The notes under the pieces are model-generated. The model made no database searches, was not told the origin of the DNA, and saw only the letters and a program-made list of their open reading frames with translations. Of a stretch of 64,000 bases of DNA, positions 44,773 through 52,421 are shown in pieces. The stretch spans positions 124,001-188,000 of the forward strand of contig JAEZTB010000064.1 in the NCBI GenBank assembly GCA_023443745.1, given 5' to 3'. This DNA comes from Bacillota bacterium. Lineage in GTDB: Bacteria > Bacillota > Clostridia > DSM-8532. Position numbers and translations under genes: made by a program. How positions within the stretch are numbered: position 1 is the stretch's first letter; every line of letters begins with the position of its first letter.

Positions 44773-45897
44773 ATGACACTTAGTGACCTCCTTAAGCAGT
44801 TAAGTGATCTTATTGCCGTTGATATAGTCCTTCTACGGATTATTTTGGCCATGATTTTTATATTTGTAGGACTTATTTTCCGTGAGATATTTGTTAAAGG
44901 GATTATGCGACTCCTTCTTCATCTGACGAAAAAAACGAAAACAAACCTGGATGAAATGCTGGTATATGCTTTAGAAAAGCCTTCCAGATCACTGATATTG
45001 GGATTCAGCATCTGGCTGGCCATCAGTTTTTTGGGACTGCCGGCAGCCCTCCAGCAATTTTTAAATCTCGTATTAAGAACTTTCTTTATTCTCATGTTGT
45101 TCTGGTTCTTTTACCGTGCCTCAGATAGCCTGGTATTGATTTTTGAACGCTTTCTAGATAAAAACAAAAAAAAGACCAAGCCTGTTCTTATAGGCTTCAT
45201 GAGAAAAGCCCTTAAGATTATGTTTATCATTGTAGAAATCTTTATGATTATAAAGGAATGGGGATATGATGTAAGCGGGCTTCTTGCAGGCCTCGGTGTC
45301 GGTGGTCTCGCCCTCTCACTTGCAGCAAAGGATGCTGCTTCCAACCTTCTGGGCAGTATTGCCATTATGCTTGACAAAACTTATAGTATCGGGGATTGGA
45401 TCCAAACAGAAAAGGTTGAGGGAACCGTGGAGGAAATCGGTTTCAGAAGTACCAAGCTCAGAACTTTTGCAGACGCTATTATTAGCGTACCTAATTCTAT
45501 TATGAGCAACGAACCCATTACCAATTGGTCCAAAATGGGTAAGCGGCGCGTTTCCTTTAATCTGCATGTACCTTTGGACACCCCTGCCGAAAAGCTTGAA
45601 GACCTACTGGATAAAATCAGGGAGATGCTGAAAAAACATGCGGACATCAGTCATGATACGATTGTAGCTCAAATCGAAGGCTTTGGAGAGGGTACTCTGC
45701 AGCTTCTCTTCTATTTTTTCACCAAGACAACTTCCTGGGTGACCTACCTTGCCGTAAAGGAGGATGTGAATCTGAAAATCATGTATCTGTTTGAGGAAAT
45801 GAATATTCCTATCGCGGTGCCTGTAAAACGTATACAGCTTGAAGGCCCATGGCCTTATTTGCAGCAAAGTGCAGGCATGGAAAAAAAAGAGTCTTAG
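44773..45897 (+). CDS. MscS-family mechanosensitive ion channel
   Basis: 374 residues. Four hydrophobic segments in the first 190, with the pore-lining helix rich in Gly and Ala (GLGVGGLALSLAAKDAASNLLG, near 175) followed by the beta domain (GDWIQTEKVEGTVEEIGFRST) and a C-terminal alpha/beta domain. Opens on membrane tension to release solutes on osmotic downshift. The frame begins at a GTG 44764 that is only 2 nt from the ribosome site; ATG 44773 is better. Single gene; its stop lies inside the terminator. Confidence 0.93.
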   Translation: MTLSDLLKQLSDLIAVDIVLLRIILAMIFIFVGLIFREIFVKGIMRLLLHLTKKTKTNLDEMLVYALEKPSRSLILGFSIWLAISFLGLPAALQQFLNLVLRTFFILMLFWFFYRASDSLVLIFERFLDKNKKKTKPVLIGFMRKALKIMFIIVEIFMIIKEWGYDVSGLLAGLGVGGLALSLAAKDAASNLLGSIAIMLDKTYSIGDWIQTEKVEGTVEEIGFRSTKLRTFADAIISVPNSIMSNEPITNWSKMGKRRVSFNLHVPLDTPAEKLEDLLDKIREMLKKHADISHDTIVAQIEGFGEGTLQLLFYFFTKTTSWVTYLAVKEDVNLKIMYLFEEMNIPIAVPVKRIQLEGPWPYLQQSAGMEKKES

Positions 45898-45918
45898 AAT
45901 AACCTAAAACTCTTTCTT
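45886..45918 (+). terminator. Terminator overlapping the mscS stop codon
   Basis: AAAGAGT (45886-45892) pairs with ACTCTTT (45909-45915), with TTAG/CTAA pairing further in, then CTT. It overlaps the last codons of the channel gene and separates it from the convergent anti-sigma gene. Confidence 0.7.
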
Positions 45919-45942
45919 GATACCTTTACTGCTCCCGCCTCG

Positions 45943-46896
45943 TTATTTCAACGCTGAAAAATCAAATGTATCAGCGAAAGCCTCCAGATCTGAAGCTGTT
46001 ATTTTGCCCGACTCGTCTAAAAAGCCCGCTTCGGTCCCGGCTAGCACATTGATGGTCACAAAGGCATCGTCCAGCCCTAAAATAATTAGCGATTTATTTG
46101 GACTTATTGATAAACTGACGGTTACGCCGCTGGCGGTTTTATAAGACCAATCGTCGTAGTCGTCTGCATTTCCGATATTTAAAATTGCTTCGTTGAAGCT
46201 TCCTTTTTTGTAGTTCATAAATTGATAATCGATTACTCGACCGTTGCTAAGTCCTGCGATGCCGTCGATATGGAAGGTACCGTCCTCATACATATAGGAA
46301 CTCTGTACGGTATTGGCCGTACCTAAGAAATTCCCTTTACCGGTTTTTATCAATAAGTCTTCGGCGCTGTTAATTTCGATGAACGTTTGATGTAGTTGAA
46401 GCTTATATTTTGACACGATTTCGTCCAATTTGTCGGCCATTTCCTGTGTATACACCAAATACAGGCTGTATCTATTGTCAAGTCCGGTTGGCCCGTTGCC
46501 AACTTTGGCCAGGAGGGTTCCATCCTGGTCGTAGCTGTCACAAAACGCAGTCCATTCGGCTACTGCTTTGTATTCGTTGCTGTCCGGATATCCCTGCAGT
46601 GAGATCAAATCGCCCGCGACTGTAACCTTTGAAGATGGTCCTTCTGCATTTTCCGACGGATTTCCAGAAAAAGTTGTGGTATATGTACGCTGCATGACCA
46701 AATCCTTAAGTCCAAACAAATTCATGGCATAGGCCGTTACGGAAAAAGCTAAAACAAGGCAGAAAACTGCTACCAGAACCGCTATGCTTTTTCGGTGTTT
46801 ATACTTTGTTTTCATTGAATAATAATCCTCCATTTCGATTCTTACAGCAGTATGTACTTGTGAAAATGTATCCTTGTATAGATCTTTATTATTCAT
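45943..46896 (-). CDS. Membrane-anchored anti-sigma-like protein, partner of ECF sigma factor
   Basis: 317 residues. A short cytoplasmic N-terminus (about 1-35) that should bind the sigma factor, one membrane helix (about 36-58), and a 255-residue outside domain without a motif I recognise; the general layout resembles DUF4179-type anti-sigma proteins. Its ATG overlaps the sigma gene by 8 bases, with GGAGGT upstream, so the two are translationally coupled. It probably holds the sigma factor at the membrane until an envelope signal is sensed. Confidence 0.7.
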   Translation of the reverse strand: MNNKDLYKDTFSQVHTAVRIEMEDYYSMKTKYKHRKSIAVLVAVFCLVLAFSVTAYAMNLFGLKDLVMQRTYTTTFSGNPSENAEGPSSKVTVAGDLISLQGYPDSNEYKAVAEWTAFCDSYDQDGTLLAKVGNGPTGLDNRYSLYLVYTQEMADKLDEIVSKYKLQLHQTFIEINSAEDLLIKTGKGNFLGTANTVQSSYMYEDGTFHIDGIAGLSNGRVIDYQFMNYKKGSFNEAILNIGNADDYDDWSYKTASGVTVSLSISPNKSLIILGLDDAFVTINVLAGTEAGFLDESGKITASDLEAFADTFDFSALK

Positions 46897-47371
46897 CCTG
46901 ACATACCTCCGCTAATTTATTTTTTAATTGATTTCTTGCACGGGATAGTCTTGTTGTCACAGCCGATTCTTTCAGCTTTAGAAGCTGCGATATTTCCTTT
47001 ACGGAGAAATCCTCGTAATAGAAGAAATATAGAACTGTACGGTATTTCTCCGGTAGGCCCATAACAGACAGAAAAAGATCGCTTTGCTCTTGATGTTCAA
47101 ATGTTGTTGTTGCGGATAACTCGGAAAAAGCGACATTTCTGCTTCTCCATGGCATTCTCAATGTATTTCTGCAACTATTTACTGTAACTCGAATCAACCA
47201 GTTTCTAATATGTTCTTCACTTTCGAATTGCTTGTTGCTCGTATACAGCTTCATCAATACATCTTGCACCATATCATCTGCATCGTGTCTGTTTCCAAAA
47301 TAGTTCAGTGCAATACGGTATATAGTGTCTTTATACTTGTCTGCGATCGCAAGAAAAAGAGTCTGTTCCAC
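46889..47371 (-). CDS. ECF RNA polymerase sigma factor
   Basis: 160 residues. Region 2 (about 8-75; DADDMVQDVLMKLY) and region 4 (about 100-155; LPEKYRTVLYFFYYEDFSVKEISQLL and ESAVTTRLSRAR) of sigma-70 are clear, with region 3 absent as in ECF factors. The start is GTG with GAGG upstream. It forms an operon with the membrane protein behind it. A 14-bp palindrome lies in its leader. Confidence 0.93.
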   Translation of the reverse strand: MEQTLFLAIADKYKDTIYRIALNYFGNRHDADDMVQDVLMKLYTSNKQFESEEHIRNWLIRVTVNSCRNTLRMPWRSRNVAFSELSATTTFEHQEQSDLFLSVMGLPEKYRTVLYFFYYEDFSVKEISQLLKLKESAVTTRLSRARNQLKNKLAEVCQDE

Positions 47372-47390
47372 TACCCCACCTCGTTCTTAT

Positions 47391-47404
47391 ATGAAAGCTT
47401 TCAT
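47391..47404 (-). promoter_or_regulatory. Palindrome in the sigma-factor leader
   Basis: ATGAAAGCTTTCAT is a perfect 14-bp palindrome about 20 bases before the GTG start. A possible promoter lies just upstream on the minus strand (GTGACA, 18 nt, TATTAT). It could be an operator or part of the ECF-recognised site; this is speculative. Confidence 0.4.
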
Positions 47405-47492
47405 GAATAATACACACAACGGGCATGATTTGTCACAGCATTCATACAAAAAAATAAATTTCATAAATATATCTATTATAACTCTAACGGAC

Positions 47493-47528
47493 AAAAAATG
47501 TGGTGCATTCCAACTGGTATGCACCACA
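47493..47528 (-). terminator. Intrinsic terminator after mgtA
   Basis: TGTGGTGCAT (47499-47508) pairs perfectly with ATGCACCACA (47519-47528), 10-nt loop, with six T on the minus strand, only 7 bases beyond the mgtA stop. Confidence 0.92.
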
Positions 47529-47534
47529 AACCGC

Positions 47535-50180
47535 CTACAGCCATTCTCCATACCGCTTAACATAGAATTTCTTGATCAGCTGCGTGGAAAAGAAGTATCC
47601 TAACAGAATCAGTACGAGCCACGGTACAAAAGAAACAGGCAATGGTACCATATCGATACCTATAGCAAAGCTGCTGAACCCTACGCCAATCGCCACAGCC
47701 GCGACAGCAAATGTTGATGCCAGCAGAGGAACCGATGGCCAGCTCTGTAAAAACGGTATCTTAGCCGTGCGGATCATATGAATGACCAGCACCTGCGATA
47801 CCGTTCCAAACACGAACCATCCGCATTGAAACAACGGCGACAGCTCCACCGTATTTGCACCAACAGCCCACCACATGACGGCGTAGCATAAAATATCAAA
47901 GATTGAGCTCAGCGGCCCCAAAAACGCCATAAAAGATTTGATTGAGCGTGTTTCCCATTTACGTGGTTTCTTAATATACTCCTTATCCACACTGTCAAAC
48001 GGTATGCCCATCTGCGAAAAATCACAGAGCAGATTCTGGGTCAATATTTGTACCGGCAGCATGGGTAAAAACGGAAGAAGAATGGATGCCACAATTACCG
48101 AAATCATGTTGCCGAAGTTTCCACTAGCAGCCATTTTGATATATTTGATGATATTCCCAAAGGTATGACGGCCTTCGATGACACCTTCTTCAAGTACCAT
48201 TAAATCCTTTTTCAACAGAATGATATCGGCAGTCTCCTTGGCGATATCAACAGCACTGTCCACTGAAATACCCACATCCGCCTGACGCAGCGGAGGCGCG
48301 TCGTTGATGCCGTCGCCCATATAACCGACCGTATGTCCTGCCGTCTGGAACGCTTTGACAACCCGTTCTTTTTGGGATGGTGACAGCTTCGCAAACAAAT
48401 CACAGGTCTTTACCGCGCCAAGCAACGCAACATCATCCATTTGTTCTACGTCACGGCCCGTCAGCAGGCTGGAGATATTCACACCCACCTTGCCGCAAAC
48501 CTTAACAGCCACACCTTCACTGTCCCCGGTGAGGACAACCGTTCGAACCCCATGTTCCCGAAGCGCGTCAATGGCGGCTTTTGCGCTCTCTTTTGGCGGG
48601 TCAAGGAATCCCACAAAGCCGATTAAAACCATATCACGCTCATCAGCCACGCTGAAGGCTCCACTATCAGGCACCTCGTTTTTCTGTGCGACGGCAATCA
48701 TCCGAAGGCCGTCAGCATTATGCTTTTCATAGGTTGCTAGGGCGATACGCCGGGTTTCATCATCCATTGACAAAACACGTCCGTTCATCTCTACAAAAGA
48801 CGAGATGGCGATAATCTCCTCCACTGCACCCTTTGTGATAAGCTGACGTTTCCCACCTTTATCCTCTAAAACTACGCTCATCCTGCGGCGTGAAAAATCA
48901 AAGGGTATTTCATCCACACGGCTGTAATCGTTCAAAATATTTTCAAACCCATTTTGCACAGCACGGTTGATGATAGCAAAGTCAATCAAATTTTTTAGGC
49001 CGGTCTGAAAATAACTGTTTAGATAAGCATGGCGTAGGATTCGGGTATCGTCCTCGCCGTGTAGGTTCATGTATTTTTCCAGTATGATCTTATCTTCTGT
49101 CAGCGTCCCGGTTTTGTCGGTACAAAGCACGTCCATTTCTCCGAACGTCTGTATTGCGCCAAGAGTACGGACAATAACCTTGTGCTTGGACATGGAAACC
49201 GCACCTTTTGCCAACGTGGACGTAATAATAACAGGCAGCATTTCCGGCGTAAGCCCTACAGCGATACTGATGGCAAAAAGCAGGGCACCTCCCCAGCTGC
49301 CCTTGGCTAGTCCGTTAATCAAAAACACGATGGGGATCATAATGAGCATCATCCGAACCAGGAGGCCGCTGACCGAGTCCACACCACGCTCAAAACTGGT
49401 TTTTGCCCTGTCTCCGGACAGAGATTTAGCCATCGAACCGAAATAGGTGCTGTTCCCGGTTGCCAGTACCACGGCGGTGGCGCTTCCACTCATAATGTTT
49501 GAACCCATGAAGCCGATGTTTCTCAAATCCGTCAGCCCGTCGTCTTGCTTGTTTCGTATGTCGCTGAACTTCTCCACCGGATTGGATTCACCAGTCAAAG
49601 CCGCTTGTGCGACAAAGGTATCTTTAGTAGTCAAAAAACGCACATCCGCCGGGAGCATATCACCTGCCGAAAGTCGGACAACATCGCCGGGAACGACCTC
49701 ATCCATGGGAATTTCGGTCAGCTTTCCATCCCGCCAGACATCCGCTTTGTTGGAGATCATTTTTGACAGCTTTTCGGCAGCAGCGTTGGAACGCTCGCTC
49801 TGTACAAAGGCAACCAAGCCGGACAATAATATCAACGATAAAATGATTATAACTGTAAGATAGTCAGGTCTTGATGATATGACAATATCTGTAAAATAAG
49901 TCACAACAGCGATCAGAAACAGAATAATGTTGAAAGGGTTGATCAGCGCTTCCCTCAACCTATGCAGCACCGTGTTTTTATTTCCTACAGTTATTATGTT
50001 TTTTCCAAATTCATCCTTCCTGCTTTCGGCTTCTTCGCTTGTAAGCCCTTCCTGCGTGACGGATAGGTGCGCAAATAACTCCTCTGCCGTTACAAACGCA
50101 AAGGTCCGAAGCTTTACCTCAGTGTCATGCTTGTTTTTCTGAATTTGCTTACCAAGTGTTTTCCTGTTCATGAAGCTCAC
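47535..50180 (-). CDS. mgtA: Magnesium-translocating P-type ATPase (P3B)
   Basis: 881 residues. Visible are the N-terminal cation-ATPase domain (TAEELFAHLSVT), the A-domain TGES, the phosphorylation site DKTGTLTED (Asp about 355), the TGDSEG and GDGINDAPP hinge motifs, and about ten membrane helices with a long C-terminal set. The NLLCDFSQMGIPFDSVD block is characteristic of MgtA/MgtB. It imports Mg2+. The open frame continues upstream through the terminator, which cannot be coding; GTG 50180 has AAAGGA 9 nt upstream, with ATG 50171 as the alternative. Expression is probably controlled by the leader described at 50235-50458. Confidence 0.93.
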   Translation of the reverse strand: MSFMNRKTLGKQIQKNKHDTEVKLRTFAFVTAEELFAHLSVTQEGLTSEEAESRKDEFGKNIITVGNKNTVLHRLREALINPFNIILFLIAVVTYFTDIVISSRPDYLTVIIILSLILLSGLVAFVQSERSNAAAEKLSKMISNKADVWRDGKLTEIPMDEVVPGDVVRLSAGDMLPADVRFLTTKDTFVAQAALTGESNPVEKFSDIRNKQDDGLTDLRNIGFMGSNIMSGSATAVVLATGNSTYFGSMAKSLSGDRAKTSFERGVDSVSGLLVRMMLIMIPIVFLINGLAKGSWGGALLFAISIAVGLTPEMLPVIITSTLAKGAVSMSKHKVIVRTLGAIQTFGEMDVLCTDKTGTLTEDKIILEKYMNLHGEDDTRILRHAYLNSYFQTGLKNLIDFAIINRAVQNGFENILNDYSRVDEIPFDFSRRRMSVVLEDKGGKRQLITKGAVEEIIAISSFVEMNGRVLSMDDETRRIALATYEKHNADGLRMIAVAQKNEVPDSGAFSVADERDMVLIGFVGFLDPPKESAKAAIDALREHGVRTVVLTGDSEGVAVKVCGKVGVNISSLLTGRDVEQMDDVALLGAVKTCDLFAKLSPSQKERVVKAFQTAGHTVGYMGDGINDAPPLRQADVGISVDSAVDIAKETADIILLKKDLMVLEEGVIEGRHTFGNIIKYIKMAASGNFGNMISVIVASILLPFLPMLPVQILTQNLLCDFSQMGIPFDSVDKEYIKKPRKWETRSIKSFMAFLGPLSSIFDILCYAVMWWAVGANTVELSPLFQCGWFVFGTVSQVLVIHMIRTAKIPFLQSWPSVPLLASTFAVAAVAIGVGFSSFAIGIDMVPLPVSFVPWLVLILLGYFFSTQLIKKFYVKRYGEWL

Positions 50181-50234
50181 TGGAATCATTCCTTTCTTTT
50201 TTAGGATTCCCCAGCGAAATATAAAATAGGCAAT

Positions 50235-50262
50235 AAAAAAACCGCCCCAACAGAAGGCGGTT
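50235..50262 (-). terminator. Leader terminator upstream of mgtA
   Basis: AACCGCC (50240-50246) pairs with GGCGGTT (50256-50262), 9-nt loop, followed on the minus strand by seven T. It lies 55 bases before the mgtA start and beyond its promoter, so it can only act by attenuation. Confidence 0.8.
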
Positions 50263-50279
50263 AAGCACAGAAAAACTAA

Positions 50280-50423
50280 TCCATCAGCACAAAGGCACAA
50301 TGGACAATAACCCGCGGGAAACGCCGTCTAATTGGTTTATATTTTCACATTGGGGTTTGAAGCCGCTATGCGTACTTCGGGGGTTGCCGTCCATTGTCTC
50401 ACTTCCTTTTTGTACTATATTGA
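50280..50423 (-). promoter_or_regulatory. Candidate structured cis-regulatory leader RNA of mgtA
   Basis: ACAATGGAC at the 5' side (RNA sense, 50389-50397) pairs perfectly with GTCCATTGT at the 3' side (around 50296-50304), and pairing continues inward as AACCC with GGGTT, so the ends of a roughly 100-nt domain are closed by a long helix. Inside, GAAGT-CGC with GCG-GCTTC (around 50359-50378) makes a second hairpin. The terminator follows about 20 nt later. GGCGTT inside the domain can compete for AACCGCC of the terminator. It does not match the M-box consensus as I remember it. Confidence 0.5.
50284..50394 (-). CDS. Possible 36-residue leader peptide upstream of mgtA
   Basis: ATG at 50394 with AAGGAAGTGAG upstream (about 5-9 nt), in the leader RNA and ending before the terminator. 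The peptide starts MDGNPRSTHSGFKPQ and ends LSIVPLC; it has two Pro and two Cys but no run of one residue. It spans the structured domain, so its translation would unfold it, as in attenuators. It may instead be a by-product of the inverted repeat, since the plus strand holds a similar frame. Confidence 0.3.
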   Translation of the reverse strand: MDGNPRSTHSGFKPQCENINQLDGVSRGLLSIVPLC

Positions 50424-50429
50424 AACTTG

Positions 50430-50458
50430 ATTATATCTTTTTAATAGTAAATAGTCAA
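50430..50458 (-). promoter_or_regulatory. Promoter of the mgtA leader
   Basis: On the minus strand TTGACT (50453-50458), a 17-nt spacer and TATAAT (50430-50435): near-consensus. RNA would start near 50423 and run about 240 nt to the mgtA start. Confidence 0.8.
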
Positions 50459-50519
50459 ACAGGTACGGGGTGCTTCCACCACAGTCAGCGGATAGTCGAA
50501 TATGCTCTCCACACCTATT

Positions 50520-51404
50520 TTAGCCTTTAATTGCTCCAACCGTGATTCCTTTCACGAAATATTTTTGCAAGAAGGAATATAAGACTAAAACCGGTAATAC
50601 ACCCATTGTGGCAATTGCCATTCTGATTGCGGTAGAAGGTACAACAAGGTCAATATTTAGATTGCCTGCGCCTTGGGTTTGCTGAAGGAACCTGACATCC
50701 ATTAATATTCGTTGTAACAGAGCCTGAATACTGAATTTTTTAGAGTCATTAATATAATATAAGCCATTCATCCAATCATTCCAGTATCTTATGCCCACCA
50801 ACAGGGTAACGGTTGCCATAATGGGAACAGCCATGGGAAATACGACTTTAAATAAAATCCGAAATTCTTTCGCGCCATCAATACGTGCAGCTTCAATTAC
50901 GGTATCGGGTATATTTGTAGTAAAATAAGTGCGCATCATGATAATAAAAAAGGTACTCATCATTAAGCCGGGCACAATATATGCGAACCACGTATTCCGT
51001 ATTTTGAAGGTTTGCGTCCACATTATGTATGTTGGCACTAATCCCCCATTAAACAGCATGGTAACGTAAATAAAAAATGAGAAAAAGCGTCGCCCCGGCA
51101 AATCCTTGCGCGATAGCGGATACGCAAACAGCGTTGTAAGAAAAACGTTTATCAAGGTTCCAATAACGGTTACCCCTACTGAAATAATATATCCGCGGAA
51201 GATGACATCAGAATCCAGTAATAGATATTGATATGCCGCAAATGATAGCTTCTTGGGGAAAAAGCTGTATCCGTCACGGAGCAGAGCATACTCGTCTGTA
51301 AATGAAGAAATAATCAGCAGCATGAATGGCAATATACAGGACAATGTCAACAGTATTAAAACTGTATTTGCAGTTATTTGAAAGAGTCTATCCCTTTTTT
51401 TCAT
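50520..51404 (-). CDS. Carbohydrate-type ABC transporter permease, LplC/YtcP-like
   Basis: 294 residues, six hydrophobic segments, and the permease EAA-type loop EAARIDGAKEFRILFKVVFP near 185-205. GAGGTG precedes the ATG. Second permease of an importer with the genes upstream; no ATPase gene is in the window, as is common for this class, which shares a general ATPase. Last gene of its unit; I find no clear terminator behind it. Confidence 0.9.
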   Translation of the reverse strand: MKKRDRLFQITANTVLILLTLSCILPFMLLIISSFTDEYALLRDGYSFFPKKLSFAAYQYLLLDSDVIFRGYIISVGVTVIGTLINVFLTTLFAYPLSRKDLPGRRFFSFFIYVTMLFNGGLVPTYIMWTQTFKIRNTWFAYIVPGLMMSTFFIIMMRTYFTTNIPDTVIEAARIDGAKEFRILFKVVFPMAVPIMATVTLLVGIRYWNDWMNGLYYINDSKKFSIQALLQRILMDVRFLQQTQGAGNLNIDLVVPSTAIRMAIATMGVLPVLVLYSFLQKYFVKGITVGAIKG

Positions 51405-51418
51405 TATACATACACCTC

Positions 51419-52348
51419 TTAAAACAGAGCATTTTCCTTATTAATTTTATTTACAACATAATTCGCAGAAAATACAAGGACAAACCCTACAATAGACTGG
51501 TAGAAGCCCGCCGCAGACGACATGCTTACATTGTTCAAGGTAACTAAGCCTCTGTAAACATATGTGTCTATCGTATTTGTTACATCCAACAGAACACCAT
51601 TGTTCATTGGCACCTGATAAAACAATCCAAAGTCCGAGTACAGAATTTTACCTATTGACATTAGCGTAAGAATTGTAATCGTAGGGATTAAGCACGGAAG
51701 GGTAATGCTTTTAATTTTCTGCCATCTTGACGCTCCGTCAATGTCTGCCGCTTCGTAATAACTCTTGTCAATACCCATAAGTGTTGAATAGTAGAGAAGA
51801 CTTGTATATCCGAAGCCATGCCACAGGTTTATAATAATCAGAATAAACGGCCAGTATTTGGGAGCTAAATACCACGTAACAGGCTCCATACCCATCGGTT
51901 TTAGAATGCTGTTGTTAATAAACCCGTTGTCCCCATTTAAAAAGGCATACGCCAGATAAGCGACAATAATCATGGAAATTAAATAAGGGACTAAAACTAA
52001 GTTCTGATATATCTTTTTTAAGCGTTCCTGAGTGACTTCATAAAGAAGGATAGCAACCGCAATTCCCAGAATAGTTCCTAATACTATAAACACTAAGTTA
52101 TAACACAGTGTATTTCGTGTAATTACAAGCGCGTCCTTTGATTGGAATAGAAACTTAAAGTTTTTGAGACCCACATATTGGCTGCCGGATATACCCTTTG
52201 AATAATTAAATTGTTTAAAAGCAATACGCAGCCCCGCCATAGGAATATAATTATTAATAACGATATAAATTATTCCCGGCAGCATCATCAAATACAATGG
52301 GATGAACCGCGAATAATACTTAAATCCCCTTTGTCTTAAGGATCCCAT
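51419..52348 (-). CDS. ABC transporter permease, LplB/YteP-like
   Basis: 309 residues, six hydrophobic segments, with the loop EAADIDGASRWQKIKSITLP near 200-220. The frame starts at GTG 52357, but ATG 52348 has AAAGG 8 nt upstream and matches the usual MG..R..KYY start. Fourteen bases before the second permease. Its partner binding protein is upstream beyond a hairpin. Confidence 0.9.
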   Translation of the reverse strand: MGSLRQRGFKYYSRFIPLYLMMLPGIIYIVINNYIPMAGLRIAFKQFNYSKGISGSQYVGLKNFKFLFQSKDALVITRNTLCYNLVFIVLGTILGIAVAILLYEVTQERLKKIYQNLVLVPYLISMIIVAYLAYAFLNGDNGFINNSILKPMGMEPVTWYLAPKYWPFILIIINLWHGFGYTSLLYYSTLMGIDKSYYEAADIDGASRWQKIKSITLPCLIPTITILTLMSIGKILYSDFGLFYQVPMNNGVLLDVTNTIDTYVYRGLVTLNNVSMSSAAGFYQSIVGFVLVFSANYVVNKINKENALF

Positions 52349-52377
52349 ATTGACCACCTTTCCGTGAAATTATCAGT

Positions 52378-52408
52378 ACACGGAGGAAGTCATCGCCTTC
52401 CTCCGTGT
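52378..52408 (-). other. Strong hairpin between binding-protein and permease genes
   Basis: ACACGGAGGAAG (52378-52389) pairs perfectly with CTTCCTCCGTGT (52397-52408), 7-nt loop, with no T-run after it. Such hairpins protect the 3' end of the binding-protein mRNA and lower permease expression. Confidence 0.75.
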
Positions 52409-52421
52409 CAAACATAAACGG

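Noticed and set aside
50181..50300. N-terminal extension of MgtA to 50300
   Set aside because: It would translate through the leader terminator from an unsupported TTG.
50235..50423. M-box (ykoK) magnesium riboswitch
   Set aside because: The conserved M-box stretches I remember (such as GUUAGGUGAGGCUCC) are not seen, so I list it only as an unassigned leader.
50300..50530. 76-codon plus-strand ORF upstream of mgtA
   Set aside because: It is the mirror side of the inverted repeat that forms the mgtA leader and runs against the mgtA promoter; only the first 33 codons resemble anything.
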